Assembly: GCA_009760885.1 (NCBI GenBank)
Contig: CM019719.1
Span: 35,443,584 to 35,507,583, forward strand
Origin: Achatina immaculata
Lineage: Eukaryota > Mollusca > Gastropoda > Stylommatophora > Achatinidae
DNA length: 64,000 nucleotides
Direction: 5' to 3'
Part shown: positions 42,127-52,954 of the stretch, one piece after another
Numbering within the stretch: position 1 is the stretch's first letter
How the letters are laid out: every line of letters begins with the position of its first letter
Notes under the pieces: generated by a model
The model's input: the letters and a program-made list of their open reading frames with translations, nothing else
The model's database searches: none
What the model was told of the DNA's origin: nothing
Translations under genes and position numbers: made by a program

Positions 42127-42236
42127 GTAAGAGCGAAAGGTAAAGCCTTATTTGGGTACAGACTTCACGTGAACAACGAGTCGATAGTTCATATCGCTCT
42201 TGTACAAAATGGTCAAGACCCACGTGCGGATTTTAG
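42127..42236 (+). CDS. Glycosyltransferase-like protein, exon 4
   Basis: The acceptor TTTGGATTACAG (42126) and donor TTTTAG|GTAATG (42237) bracket 110 nt, entered in phase 0 and left in phase 2, matching both neighbours. It encodes VRAKGKALFGYRLHVNNESI, then VHIALVQNGQDPRADFR, a segment between the ATDSE strand and the C-terminal donor-site loop, with an NES sequon. Confidence 0.7.
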
Positions 42237-42269
42237 GTAATGATTATTTTTGAAGAAAATGGTTATTGT

Positions 42270-42345
42270 GTGACAGACAGACAGACAGACAGACGGACGA
42301 ACAGGCAGGCAGACAGGCAAACAGACAGAGACAGGCAAACGGACG

Positions 42346-42381
<36 letters not shown>

Positions 42382-42452
42382 GGCAGGCAGGCAGGCAGGC
42401 AGGCAGACAGAGACAGGCAAACGGACGGACGGACGGACTAACAGACAGACAG
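42270..42452. repeat. (GACA)n/(GGCA)n microsatellite
   Basis: Begins 34 bp after the exon 4 donor. Open on both strands because the 4-bp unit lacks stops. Confidence 0.9.
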
Positions 42453-43202
42453 AGTGTTGTTGTCCTCTTCGTTAGTTGTTTTACTAATTCTAATGCAGAG
42501 ATTTCCGAACTATCTAGACAAAGGAAGCCCATGCAACTTAATAAATACATGATGAAGCCCACATAAAATTTTTTTTACACTCATACTGTGAACACAGGCA
42601 GTTAAATTTTACAAGTCTTATAGAATCTAATACTTTTACATTTTCAAAGAAAAAATGCATTTCATATCTACTTACTTTTGCAAAAAGCTCACTTGCCAAT
42701 GCAAAACTGAAACCAGATTGTATGTGTGTTTATTTGTTAATGACCCGGGTGGACTTGGTTTTGACCGCAAAGCGATTCAGTATTTGGGGTTCATCTTCTA
42801 TATTTAGATCAACTTTTGTGGTTAGCCAGTTTCGAATTTAGTCTTTGTAGCTACATACAAAGGAAGAGTTTGCGCAGAAAGACATGTCGTTGCAAAATGT
42901 ATAAAAAATGTCAAAGTTTGATTGCATATTTCAGGATTTTTCGTGAATAATTCAATCCATAATTTTCCTTCAGCTGACATTTTGTTTCTAAAATATCATC
43001 TGTTAACATTTCTATAAGTTGTTTTTTTCTCTTTTAAAGACAGTTCTTTGCCATTGGCATTTTCAGTAAAAATGATTTTCAATCCATAGTAATTCTCCAA
43101 ATGAGGAGGAAAGTACTCTCCCGTACTCATAAACAGATAAGATGTATGTTACATGGCTGAAATAAATTTAGCATCATAATTTCAGGTAATTTTACTCATA
43201 AA
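42453..43202. other. Intron sequence
   Basis: AT-rich, no recognised element. Confidence 0.35.
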
Positions 43203-43545
43203 TAGACAGCTGATCAAGACCCTGTCCCACCTACCTCTCCGTTGGTACTTCCGGTACCAGGCCTATAATAATTAGTGTATAAGTATACAACTATGCACGT
43301 AGCACTGCAGTAAAGCTGTGATTTGTAGTTGTTAAGTAATACAGCTGTTCCTACTTTTCCCCTAGTTTATGCATTTTAGTAACAGGCCTAGTCTGGCTAA
43401 CGGGGCAGGGATCGCCATAGTCCCTATGGTGTTGGAGTCTGTTAAAGAAGCATTGCACACCCCCCCCCCCCCCCCCGCTTTTTAGCTGTACTCCTGGGTT
43501 GAAAAATATAGCTGTCATAACCCGCTCCCACTTCTCTAGGGAGAT
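43203..43545 (+). mobile_element. SINE-C copy carrying a family M insertion
   Basis: The head CTGATCAAGACCCTGTCCCA and the core GGCTAACGGGGCAGGGATCG and AAGAAGCATTGCACACC match SINE-C at 60200-60340. A C-run of 17 lies at 43461-43477. The copy is split at 43266-43378. Confidence 0.7.
43266..43378 (+). mobile_element. Family M retroposon inside SINE-C
   Basis: GTACCAGGCCTA (43254-43265) and GTAACAGGCCTA (43379-43390) flank a 113-bp insert, a 12-bp target duplication with one mismatch. The insert matches 27375-27440 at its left and the antisense of 17003-17045 at its right. Confidence 0.75.
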
Positions 43546-43937
43546 AGTACAAGACAAGACATAAATAGAGAGGCGCTAAGATTTTCGTAGCAATGCAGTT
43601 ACCCACTAAGTGCGCATCCTTAACTTATGTGAAGTTCTTCACTTTTACTATGCGCTTTCAAGAGCGTTAGCCTTGTATTTTGCAGTCCACCATTTTTCTT
43701 CTTTTTAATACACAAACATGACAGATGAATATACCAATTTTTAGGGGTTATCTTTTTTTTGTGCCACAATCTTTATTATTGTTTTGTTTTTTAAAAAGAA
43801 AATAACTAATGCCTTTTTACTTTACCTTATAATTGTAACATAGATGACCTTATATACTTCCGATAGAGTGCAGATAAGCAGGGGCGTATAATTCAGATTT
43901 CACAAAAGATGGGGAAAAGACCAAGCAGGACTTTTTG
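43546..43937. other. Intron sequence
   Basis: No recognised element. Confidence 0.35.
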
Positions 43938-45405
43938 TTGCTGGCGTTTTGTCGCCGGTGTTTTATCTCTGGCATTTTAGTGCCAGTGTTTTATCTCTGG
44001 CGTTTTAGTGCCAGTGTTTTATCTCTGTCGTTTTAGTGCCAGTGTTTTATCTCTGTCGTTTTAGTGCCAGTGTTTTATCTCTGTCGTTTTAGTGCCAGTG
44101 TTTTATCTCTGTCGTTTTAGTGCCAGTGTTTTATCTCTGGCGTTTTATCTCTGGCGTTTTAGTGCCAGTGTTTTATCTCTGTCATTTTAGTGCCAGTGTT
44201 TTATCTCTGGCGTTTTAGTGCCAGTGTTTTATCTCTGGCGTTTTAGTGCCAGTGTTTTATCTCTGGCGTTTTAGTGCCAGTGTTTTATCTCTGGCGTTTT
44301 ATCTCTGTCATTTTAGTGCCAGTGTTTTATCTCTGGCGTTTTAGTGCCAGTGTTTTATCTCTGGCGTTTTAGTGCCAGTGTTTTATCTCTGTCGTTTTAG
44401 TGCCAGTGTTTTATCTCTGTCGTTTTAGTGCCAGTGTTTTATCTCTGGCGTTTTATCTCTGTCATTTTAGTGCCAGTGTTTTATCTCTGGCGTTTTAGTG
44501 CCAGTGTTTTATCTCTGGCGTTTTAGTGCCAGTGTTTTATCTCTGTCGTTTTAGTGCCAGTGTTTTATCTCTGTCGTTTTAGTGCCAGTGTTTTATCTCT
44601 GGTGTTTTAGTGCCAGTGTTTTATCTCTGTCGTTTTAGTGCCAGTGTTTTATCTTTGGCGTTTTAGTGTCAGTGTTTTATCTCTGGCGTTTTAGTGCCGG
44701 TGTTTTATCTCTGGCGTTTTAGTGCCGGTGTTTTATCTCTGGCGTTTTAGTGCCGGTGTTTTATCTCTGGCGTTTTAGTGCCAGTGTTTTATCTCTGTCG
44801 TTTTAGTGCCAGTGTTTTATCTCTGTCGTTTTAGTGCCAGTGTTTTATCTCTGTCGTTTTAGTGCCAGTGTTTTATCTCTGTCGTTTTAGTGCCAGTGTT
44901 TTATCTCTGGCATTTTAGTGCCAGTGTTTTATCTCTGGCGTTTTAGTGCCAGTGTTTTATCTCTGGCGTTTTAGTGCCAGTGTTTTATCTCTGGCGTTTT
45001 ATCTCTGTCATTTTAGTGCCAGTGTTTTATCTCTGGCGTTTTAGTGCCAGTGTTTTATCTCTGGCGTTTTAGTGCCAGTGTTTTATCTCTGTCGTTTTAG
45101 TGCCAGTGTTTTATCTCTGTCGTTTTAGTGCCAGTGTTTTATCTCTGGTGTTTTAGTGCCAGTGTTTATCTCTGTCGTTTTAGTGCCAGTGTTTTATCTT
45201 TGGCGTTTTAGTGCCAGTGTTTTATCTCTGGCGTTTTAGTGCCGGTGTTTTATCTCTGGCGTTTTAGTGCCAGTGTTTTATCTCTGGTGTTTTAGTGCCA
45301 GTGTTTTATCTCTAGCGTTTTAGTGCCGGTGTTTCACCGGTGGCATTTTATCACTTACGTCTTGTCGCCGGTGGTTTGGCGTCGGCGTTTTAACGTCAGG
45401 ACATT
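43938..45405. repeat. 28-bp (2 x 14) hairpin minisatellite, ~1.47 kb, in the last intron
   Basis: About 50 copies of a 28-bp unit made of GCGTTTTAGTGCCA and GTGTTTTATCTCTG, two related 14-mers. The junction CTGGC GTTTTAGT GCCAG is a 5-bp perfect stem with an 8-nt loop; the common CTGTC variant breaks one pair. Extra or missing 14-bp half-units occur near 44140, 44290, 44450 and 44995. Segments at about 44450-44670 and 44995-45215 repeat the same variant order, a ~546-bp higher-order unit. The right edge degenerates through GTTTCACCGGTGGC. Confidence 0.9.
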
Positions 45406-45888
45406 TTGATGTCTTGGACATTTATTCCCACAGTTATTGTTGTACATGTTTTTCTTTTTCTGGTGTCACGTTTTTAACATTTTTTTGTTTTTATTTTGGA
45501 AGTGTTAGATGGCCGAGTTGATAGTGCTCTGTTTCTCGTGGATAGGTGGCTGTGGTTTTAGCCAATCATTTTCTTGTCATTTTTCTTTCTCTGGCTTCTG
45601 AAGTACTGTGTCTGCTTTTTTTTTTTTTTTGAGCGCTAACCATACAACACTGTACTCAGACACTGTACTCGTACTTTCGTAGTAACACATTCTCGTCTAG
45701 TTCACTAAATGATTTAATGTATTGTTGTATTTCCGTCTTGTTCATCAAGTGATTAATTATAATGTCATACGTAAATTTAATCAAAGATTATACGCCACAC
45801 ACACACATCGAGTGCTACTTAATCTAATCTTACGTTCAATTCTGTGCAGCATGAAAATTAATATAATCACTTTCTTCCTTCTCTTTAG
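45406..45888. other. End of last intron
   Basis: T-rich DNA leading into the acceptor CTTCCTTCTCTTTAG at 45888. Confidence 0.45.
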
Positions 45889-46066
45889 GTCGGCGTTGAC
45901 GGAGCAGTTGCTGCTGACCACTTCCTGTAAAGTTTTCATGGTCAGCTACAGTGGGTTCAGCATGAAGGCGGCACAGCTAAGGCAAGAACTTCAAGGCTAC
46001 GATCAGAGTTTGTTCATGTACCAAAATGGCAGCGTCTTTGGCAAATCTGTCCACTGGCTTCCTTGA
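45889..46066 (+). CDS. Glycosyltransferase-like protein, last exon
   Basis: The exon follows a strong acceptor and completes the AG|G codon from exon 4. It encodes ALTEQLLLTTSCKVFMVSYS, then GFSMKAAQLRQEL, and ends NGSVFGKSVHWLP before TGA (46064-46066). The S.C...[VM]VS.SGFS..AA.LR pattern matches the C-terminal donor-site loop and helix of fucosyltransferase-fold proteins. With exons 1-3 the product is about 539 residues plus any N-terminal anchor. Phases agree at every junction. Confidence 0.75.
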
Positions 46067-46241
46067 GAGAAATAGTGTTCACTTCGTGGATCTCATGAAG
46101 AAAGAGACGCAGCCAATCATTATGTGCTTGAAGCAGTGGAGCCCATTCGTTTTCAGATAGGAGACCCCCGAAAAGCCAATGATAATCAGTCACCCTTCTC
46201 CCTACATAGCGTGGCCACCTCGTGTTAAATTAATTACCTTT

Positions 46242-46247
46242 ATTAAA
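46242..46247 (+). terminator. Possible polyadenylation signal ATTAAA
   Basis: ATTAAA lies about 175 bp after the stop codon of the glycosyltransferase-like gene. No downstream element was confirmed. Confidence 0.3.
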
Positions 46248-46261
46248 GTCTAGTACTCTAG

Positions 46262-46900
46262 TACTAAATTGATGACAACTGACAAAACAAACAAGGCAGC
46301 TGAAATATGTATCAATGAGGAAAAATTGGAAGAAGTGGAGAGTTTTGAATATCTTGGATCATTACTAATTAATAATGGAGATTCAATGAGGGAAACTAAA
46401 AGGAGGACATCTATCGCTTTTCAAAAAATAACAGAACTAAAAAGCTATGGAGAGGAACAGACAGAACTACAAAAATAAGATTTTTAAGACCATGCATCTT
46501 TCCCATCGCACCACATATCTGTGAGACCTGGACACTTAACAAAACAGCTGAGAACACATAAATGCCTTTGAATGTAAATGCTACAGAAGAGTCCTTCAAA
46601 TATCGTGAACACAAAAAAAAAAACAGACACATATATCCGTACTACAAAAACTTAATTTTGAATAAGGCTGGCTACTACGGAAGATTAAACAGAGGAAACT
46701 TAAATATTTTGGGCATATTAAACGTCATGATAACTTAGAGAAGACCGTCTTGGAAGGGTACATAATGGGAAAAAGAAAGAGAGGAAGACCAAGGCGAAGA
46801 TGGCTGCAAGACAGTGTTGATGATCTGTGAATAGACGCATCAGCAGCAGGGCATCTTGCTTACAACCGAGAGGCCTACAGGAGAGCTATTAGGGAACTTG
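46262..46900 (+). mobile_element. RTE-A LINE, longest copy of the family
   Basis: This starts within the region after the catalytic palm (EVESFEYLGSLLINNGDS, about 46335-46390), passes through CETWTLNKTAE (about 46527) and MGKRKRGRPRRRWLQD, and stops near the GEAYRRAIRE equivalent at about 46897 without the family 3' end. It is therefore truncated at both ends. Frameshifts at about 46475 and 46560 and a stop (TGA near 46827) disable it. Confidence 0.75.
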
Positions 46901-47220
46901 CTATTGGGACCATCTCTGGAATTTTTCCGGACCCAGAGTGAGAATCCATGTGTGCTAAGGCCAGAATTCAAAAGGCATGTGTACCTAAGCTTTAGTGAGC
47001 ACCAAGAAAGTGTTTTACAACAGAGCAAATGTGCACCTACAAATTCAGACTTCTTGTCTTTTCTATCAAGGCGTTATGGCAAAGAGACTTTATTGGGTTA
47101 TATTCTAAGTCCGTCAAAATGGAGCTCATTGTAAAGCAAGGCAGAGAACACTTAGAATAAGATATGCAGGAAAACAGCGGTAACGTAAAAGTAATGCTCG
47201 CTTTTGAAGATGAATCGATG
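46901..47220. other. Unannotated stretch
   Basis: An open frame to 47134 is a continuation past the RTE-A break and has no support. Confidence 0.35.
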
Positions 47221-47224
47221 TTTT

Positions 47225-47405
47225 CATAACAGCATCTGAGACCTAATCTGTCCGTTCAATATGCTGAATACAACAGCATGTGAGACCTAATCTGCCAGCT
47301 CAATATATTGAACACAACAATATCTGAGACCTAATCTACCAGCTCTGTATACTGAATACAATAATATCCGAGACCTAATCTGTCTGCTCAATATACTGAA
47401 ATATA
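47225..47405. repeat. ~45-bp tandem repeat, 4 copies
   Basis: GAGACCTAATCTG recurs with CTCAATATACTGAA between. Confidence 0.85.
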
Positions 47406-47717
47406 AGCAAGAAGCTTGCGACATAACGGAAATCACCTTTCTTCTTTCTGTTTCATGCCCTGAGGCAATAAAAATATGAAAAGTTTAAATATATTTTCCT
47501 TCAAATTGATCACGCGCTTACTATATTGTAGACAGAGTGTTGAAAACAATGGTTCCTCTGAGAGCCTCTTGGGCTCACCGTCAAGTCAACAAAACTAAGT
47601 AAAGTTCAATATTGAAAAAATATTGTTTTCCCTATCGCCTCCTACCGTTTTCTCTACGTTTATATGGCCATATGCCATTTTGCACTCTTTCCTGTCAACT
47701 TCGGTGTCATGCTGTCT
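47406..47717. other. Unannotated stretch
   Basis: No supported feature. Confidence 0.35.
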
Positions 47718-47783
47718 TTATATATATATATAGATAGATATATATATATATATATATATATCTCCTAGCTGATTACCCGGCGT

Positions 47784-47822
<39 letters not shown>
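47718..47822. repeat. (TA)n tracts around a short duplicated motif
   Basis: CCTAGCTGATTACCCGGCGT occurs at 47764 and again at 47823, separated by (TA)n. Confidence 0.85.
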
Positions 47823-47824
<2 letters not shown>

Positions 47825-48499
47825 TAGCTGATTACCCGGCGTTGCTCGGTGATACCTCTCTCTCCCTCACTCTCTCCCTCTCCTTCTCTCTCCCTCCCCT
47901 CTCTCTCTCCCCTTCTCCCCACCTCTCCCAAGTTCAGGGTTCTCTTCCCCCTCTCTCTCTCTCTCTCTTCCCTCTGTCACTCTCACTCTCTCTCCCCTCC
48001 CTCTCTCTCACTCTCCCTCTGTCTCTCCCCCTCTCTCTCCCTAATCTGAAAAGCTAATTTGAAAGAAATAAGAAAAGGCACTCTGTCACTGAGCAGTGAA
48101 ATCTGCTACAGAATACAATAAAAAGATAATATAACCATAAGGAAAAAAACAAAGTTAAAATTTATTTTTACAAATATAATTAAAGCAAAAAGAGACCATC
48201 AGAATTATTTAGACCATAAAAATGATTCAGACTTGCCATGGGAGGCTAGAAATGTTATTCTTAGACCAGCACTGCTCTATTTCAAGATGATCTCCCTTAG
48301 ACCATTATTTTGCTCTCCTTCAATTTAGTGGAAAGTATGTCACTCCTTTCGTAACCTGATCTATAGGGGAGATCGGGGTGTTTTACCCCCAATTTATACA
48401 TTTCCAGATTGTAAGTCATATGTGTACCACGTTTGGTTGAAATTTATCCAGGCGTTCCAGAGTGATGTTGGAACATACATACATGCACACATCCATCTA

Positions 48500-48538
<39 letters not shown>
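47823..48538 (+). mobile_element. Dispersed repeat starting TTACCCGGCGTTGCTCGG, ending in (TA)n
   Basis: The left motif, a long (CT)n-rich block (47850-48040), and the right part TTTGGTTGAAATTTATCCAG with GGAACATACATACATGC resemble a repeat common in invertebrate genomes. I recall it only in outline and cannot assign a class. Both sides abut TA tracts. Confidence 0.45.
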
Positions 48539-49514
48539 CATGCTTCCCGTGCCGTTAAAAGTCAAATAGGGATCACATAGTTGTTTGCCAAGTTTTCATA
48601 TTCTCCTTCAACTTCATCAATGGATGTTAGACCCATTAAACTGGCTTCTCTTAGCAATGTCCTCTTGTGGTCGACCTCTTTTTCTTCGGCCTGTTGTGTT
48701 CCACTTGATAGCTCCACTTTATACAAAGTATTTTCCTTAGGCATTTGTTTTCACAAGAGTCTAATTTCTGTCTATTTCTTTAGTTGATTTCCAGCTTTCG
48801 CATACATAAATGAGGGTGGATATCACATTTGAATTGAATAATCTTAACTTGGTTTTTGCTCTTATAACTTTTGAATTCCATATGTTCTCAAGATTTTTTA
48901 AAGACAATGCTGCTTTTACAATTCTAATTCTAACTTCTTTCCTGGTGTCATCATCCTAGTCTATGTAGCTGCCAAGATATGCAAATTGGTTTACTTCATC
49001 AACAGCTGTTCCTTCTACATATATTTTTCCTTCTAAATTAATGAAGAGTTTCATTATTTTTGCTTTGTTTTTGTTAATTTCAATATCTATTTTGCTAGCC
49101 AAGGAAGACAGAGATTCTGTTTTTTTTTCCTGCATCGATTTCACATTGTCGCTGATAAGAGTTATATCATCAGCAAAATCAAGATCCTTCTTTTTGGGTC
49201 CCATGTACCCAGTCAATGCCGGTTTTACCTGTACAGCATTTTTTCATTATTAAGTATATGGCAATTCCAAAAAACAATGGAGATAATATACATCTTTGTT
49301 TCACGCCTGTTTCAGTCTGAAACCATTCGCTCATTCCTTCTTCTGTCTTGACCGCACAAACATATCCGTTGTAGAGATCTCTAATGATGTTCACAGTTTT
49401 AGATGGTATTCCATACAGACTTAAAATTCTCCATAATGAATCTCTGTGTATGCTATCAAATGCCTTTTTAAAATCTATGAAGTTCAGTATTAATGGTTTC
49501 TGCTTTTCAATATG

Positions 49515-49516
<2 letters not shown>
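48539..49516 (-). mobile_element. RTE-B LINE, 3' third with catalytic FADD
   Basis: From right to left: FKKAFDSI and SEWFQTETGVKQRC (near 49330), then DLDFADDITLISDNVKSMQE (about 49140-49195), EVNQFAYLGSYID, and the 3' end at about 48540. The C-terminal tail is shortened by a deletion near 48700. Truncation on the 5' side coincides with a TA tract at 49517. Confidence 0.8.

Positions 49517-49562
<46 letters not shown>
49517..49562. repeat. (TA)n tract
   Basis: About 22 TA units at the 5' break of the RTE-B copy. Confidence 0.9.
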
Positions 49563-49567
<5 letters not shown>

Positions 49568-49892
49568 CAGTAGCTTGTACTGTTATATTTTCAGTGAATT
49601 CACAAAGAACGAAGGCAGTAAAACCCATATTTGAGAAACAAATGGAAGAAGACAAGAAATGTTTTTAAAAAAACGCTAAGAAAACGCGGTAAAAAAATGA
49701 AATAAAGTTGTCCAGGACGAGGTTTAAAAATAGATGGTGTCGGAAGCTCAGACTTTGGTACAGTGTTAATGGCTAATAAATCACGATATGGTTCTTAATG
49801 TGGCGGATTGTGCAAGCTGATGTCGTCACTGAGATGTTGTCTGAGTAATGGTAACTTCTGAAAGGTTTAGTAGCCGCTAGTGAGCCAGCTAG
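49563..49892. other. Unannotated stretch
   Basis: No supported feature. Confidence 0.35.
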
Positions 49893-50032
49893 TTCTTCTT
49901 CTTTTTCTTCTTCATCATCATCATCATCATCATCCTTATTCTTCTTTCTTCTTCTTCTTCTTCATCATCCTCCCAATTTGTATCCTTATTCATCCTTCTT
50001 CCTTCGTCTTCTTCTTCTTCTTCTTCTTCTGC
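49893..50032. repeat. (CTT)n/(CAT)n tracts
   Basis: Alternating CTT and CAT triplet runs form the 3' tail of the antisense LINE beside it. Confidence 0.85.
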
Positions 50033-50330
50033 ATTCCATGATTCTAGCATCGGACATCTATATTTATTTGCCCGGATAAATTGTGTAATCTTTTGTGTAT
50101 GATGCTTTACAACCCAAATTTTGCCTTCCAACCTAGCTCCCTGTGACCAGAGCCAGGTTCCGGCTTCTTGGCAGATTGGTCAGAGATGCAGGATGTGCTC
50201 TGGATTCTGGATGCCTGTCTCGCATGTGCGGTCAGGGGTGTGTGAATGGCCAAGCCGATACAGGTATCCCGAGCGTGGTCTGAAGATGGCGGTTTCTTCT
50301 TGACGTGAGGAGTTGTGGCATGTGCTCGTC
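50033..50330 (-). mobile_element. LINE RNase H-proximal C-terminus with triplet tail
   Basis: The minus strand encodes ETAIFRPRSGYLYRLGHSHT, then PDRTCETGIQNPEHILHL, a stop where the zinc-binding CP should start, then ICQEAGTWLWSQGARLEGKI and ITQFI. This is the EHIL..CP......LWP.....KLWG....L..T..FI tail after RNase H in Jockey/I-group LINEs. It ends at (GAA)n. It belongs to a different copy from the one at 31743, and possibly a different family. Confidence 0.65.
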
Positions 50331-50640
50331 AGGTACTGGGTTGCTGTGGTCACTCCGTAGCTTCTTGCACTGATGTTTGATTATAGTTTTGGCTTGACTG
50401 TGTGAGACACGATACTGATGCTATGGCTGCCTGCTACTAGATTTAGCAAAGTCTGTCAGCTTCTTTCGTTTCCCAGCAGACCACATTGTGATGGGGATCC
50501 GCTGAACTACGACTGCCCTTTTTGTCCTGAGAGAGTGTGCATCAGTGATCAGAGTGAGCCAACAATAGGACTCTGTCATCTGTTGCGCGTGAACTAATTA
50601 AATCAACTCAATCATTATTTAGAAAACAGGTTGCAGCAAT
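50331..50640. other. Possibly diverged upstream part of the same LINE
   Basis: No motif could be recognised with confidence. Confidence 0.3.
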
Positions 50641-51082
50641 GAATGCTTCTGGCTGCCTCACAGACCACATCTCTATCGTCATATCTGGCTGTCTCACAGA
50701 CCACATCTCTATCGTCATATCTGGCTGTCTCCCAGACCACATCTCTATCGTCATATCTGGCTGTCTCCCAGACCACATCTCTATCGTCCTATCTGGCTGT
50801 CTCACAGACCACATCTCTATCGTCCTATCTGGCTGTCTCACAGACCACATCTCTATCGTCCTATCTGGCTGTCTCACAGACCACATCTCTATCGTCCTAT
50901 CTGGCTGTCTCACAGACCACATCTCTATCGTCCTATCTGGCTGCCTCACAGACCACATCTCTATCGTCCTATCTGGCTGCCTCACAGACCACATCTCTAT
51001 CGTCCTATCTGGCTGTCTCACAGACCACATCTCTATCGTCCTATCTGGCTGTCTCACAGACCACATCTCTATCGTCCTATCC
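50641..51082. repeat. 36-bp tandem repeat, ~12 copies
   Basis: The unit is GGCTGTCTCACAGACCACAT plus CTCTATCGTCCTATCT. A period divisible by three gives open 12-residue repeats in several frames on both strands. Left units carry TCATAT for TCCTAT, and two carry CCCAG. Confidence 0.9.
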
Positions 51083-51364
51083 AAATTTTCTGAATTTTGC
51101 TCCGTTGGCTCACGGACCACATCCTTAGCCCCCACCCCCACCCCCGCCCCCTACCCGAACTGTTTTCGTTCATTTGGTTCTGATGTCACCCGCTGCTTCC
51201 ATGTTTTAACGCCCCCCTCCCTTCCTCCGATATTCCCAAAGTTCCCTAGTGTGGGAGTGGCGAAGTTGTCATCTGTGAGAATCACTGGTCGGTAGCAAAC
51301 AATATTGTCTTCCATTAGTGAGTCTCGTATTTAATTTCTTCGCACATAATTACTCTGCAATAAC
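51083..51364. other. Spacer between the two 36-bp arrays
   Basis: GC-richer, with CCCCCACCCCCGCCCCC near 51130-51150; no feature supported. Confidence 0.4.
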
Positions 51365-52490
51365 AATCACGCTCCAGTCTTACAGGAATGGGCAACCTCC
51401 AGACAGACTCCACTCTTACAGGAATGGACAACCTCCAGACAGGCTCCAGTCTTACAGGAATGGGCAACCTCCAGACACGCTCCAGTCTTAAAGGAATGGG
51501 CAACTTCCAGACACGCTCTAGTCTTAAAGGAATGGGCAACCTCCAGACAGGCCCCTGTCTTTCAGGAATGGGCAACCTCCCGACAGGCTCCTATCTTACA
51601 GGAATGGTCAACTTCCAGACAGGCTCCAGAGTTACGGGAATGGGCAACCTCCCGACAGGCTCCTGTCTTACATGAATGGGCAACCTCCAGACAGGCTCCA
51701 GTCTTAAAGAAATGGGCAACCTCCAGATAGGCTCCAGTCTTAAAGGAATGGGCAACCTCCAGACAGGCTACAGTCTTAAAGGAATGGGCAGCCTCCAGAC
51801 ATGCTCCAGTCTTAAAGGAATGGGCAACCTCCAGACAGGCTCCAGTCTTACAGGAATGGGCAACCTCCAGACAGGCTCCAGTCTTACAGGAATGGGCAAC
51901 CTCCAGACAGGCTCCAGTCTTACAGGAATGGGCAACCTCCAGACACGCTCTAGTCTTAAAGGAATGGGCAACCTCCAGACAGGCTCCAGTCTTACAGGAA
52001 TGGGCAACCTCCAGACAGGCTCCAGTCTTACAGGAATGGGCAACCTCCAGACACGCTCTAGTCTTAAAGGAATGGGCAACCTCCAGACAGGCCCCTGTCT
52101 TTCAGGAATGGGCAACCTCCCGACAGGCTCCAGTCTTACAGGAATGGGCAACTTCCAGACAGGCTCCAGAGTTACAGGAATGGGCAACCTCCCGACAGGC
52201 TCCTGTCTTACATGAATGGGCAACCTCCAGACAGGCTCCAGTCTTAAAGAAATGGGCAACCTCCAGATAGGCTCTAGTCTTAAAGGAATGGGCAACCTCC
52301 AGACAGGCTCCAGTCTTAAAGGAATGGGCAGCCTCCAGACATGCTCCAGTCTTAAAGGAATGGGCAACTTCCAGACATGCTCCAGTCTTAAAGGAATGGG
52401 CAACCTCCAGACATGCTCTAGTCTTAAAGGAATGGGCAACCTCCAGACAGGCTCCAGAGTTACAGAAATGGGCAACCTCCAGACATGCCC
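51365..52490. repeat. 36-bp tandem repeat, ~31 copies, with 540-bp higher-order unit
   Basis: The unit is GGAATGGGCAACCTCCAGAC plus AGGCTCCAGTCTTACA. A marked series of variants at about 51480-51800 recurs 540 bp (15 units) later at about 52020-52340, including a CATGAATG stop-bearing unit at 51671 and 52211. Both strands are open for long stretches (GMGNLQTGSSLT repeats forward), but there is no start, splice or signal evidence for coding. Confidence 0.9.
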
Positions 52491-52954
52491 AATGAGAGAG
52501 GGGTCCAGCCTGTGAATCTCTCTCGTAGACCACGAAGGTTCTCCCTGTTTTAAAGGAGGGCCAAAAGGGAAAGCGGGGACGGGGGGGGGGGGGAGGGAAG
52601 AAATGAATGCAAATAAAAATGGCTAATCAAATGGTAAGCGGGGATGGAGGTTGGGGGAGGGAGAGAGAGGATAGTTTTGCATCGTCTTGCAAAATTCCCT
52701 TTGGAGGCCCTGCTCGCAGCGCAGCCTCAGAAAAATTACTAGAAGCTGAATAAAAAGCACAAACACTAGTACAGTGGAGGAAGGGAAAGAACTCTTGCAC
52801 TAGCAGGAAACAATATATATATGTTATACTAGTTCGTGTATTTATTCATAAGAACTTAATATGAAGCTTTTGCCTGACTTGTTCGCACCAAGGTCCTCAC
52901 TTTGTGATCCAAAAGGCTTAATTTTGGAACTGGACTTTTACTTTAAGTTTATAT
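52491..52954. other. Unannotated stretch
   Basis: G-run at 52581-52594; nothing else supported. Confidence 0.35.

Noticed and set aside
42240..42566. RQTDRQTD repeat protein
   Set aside because: Translation of a (GACA)n intron microsatellite.
43938..45405. CRISPR-like array of 28-bp repeats
   Set aside because: There are no unique spacers, units are directly abutting, and the setting is a eukaryotic intron.
50639..51295. Repeat protein of 12-residue units on the + or minus strand
   Set aside because: Open frames occur in several frames on both strands because the 36-bp period is divisible by three. There is no splice, start or signal evidence.
51676..52475. Repeat proteins GMGNLQTGSSLT (forward) or PIPVRLEPVWRL (reverse)
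   Set aside because: Same reason; the forward frame is broken by stop-bearing units at each 540-bp block.
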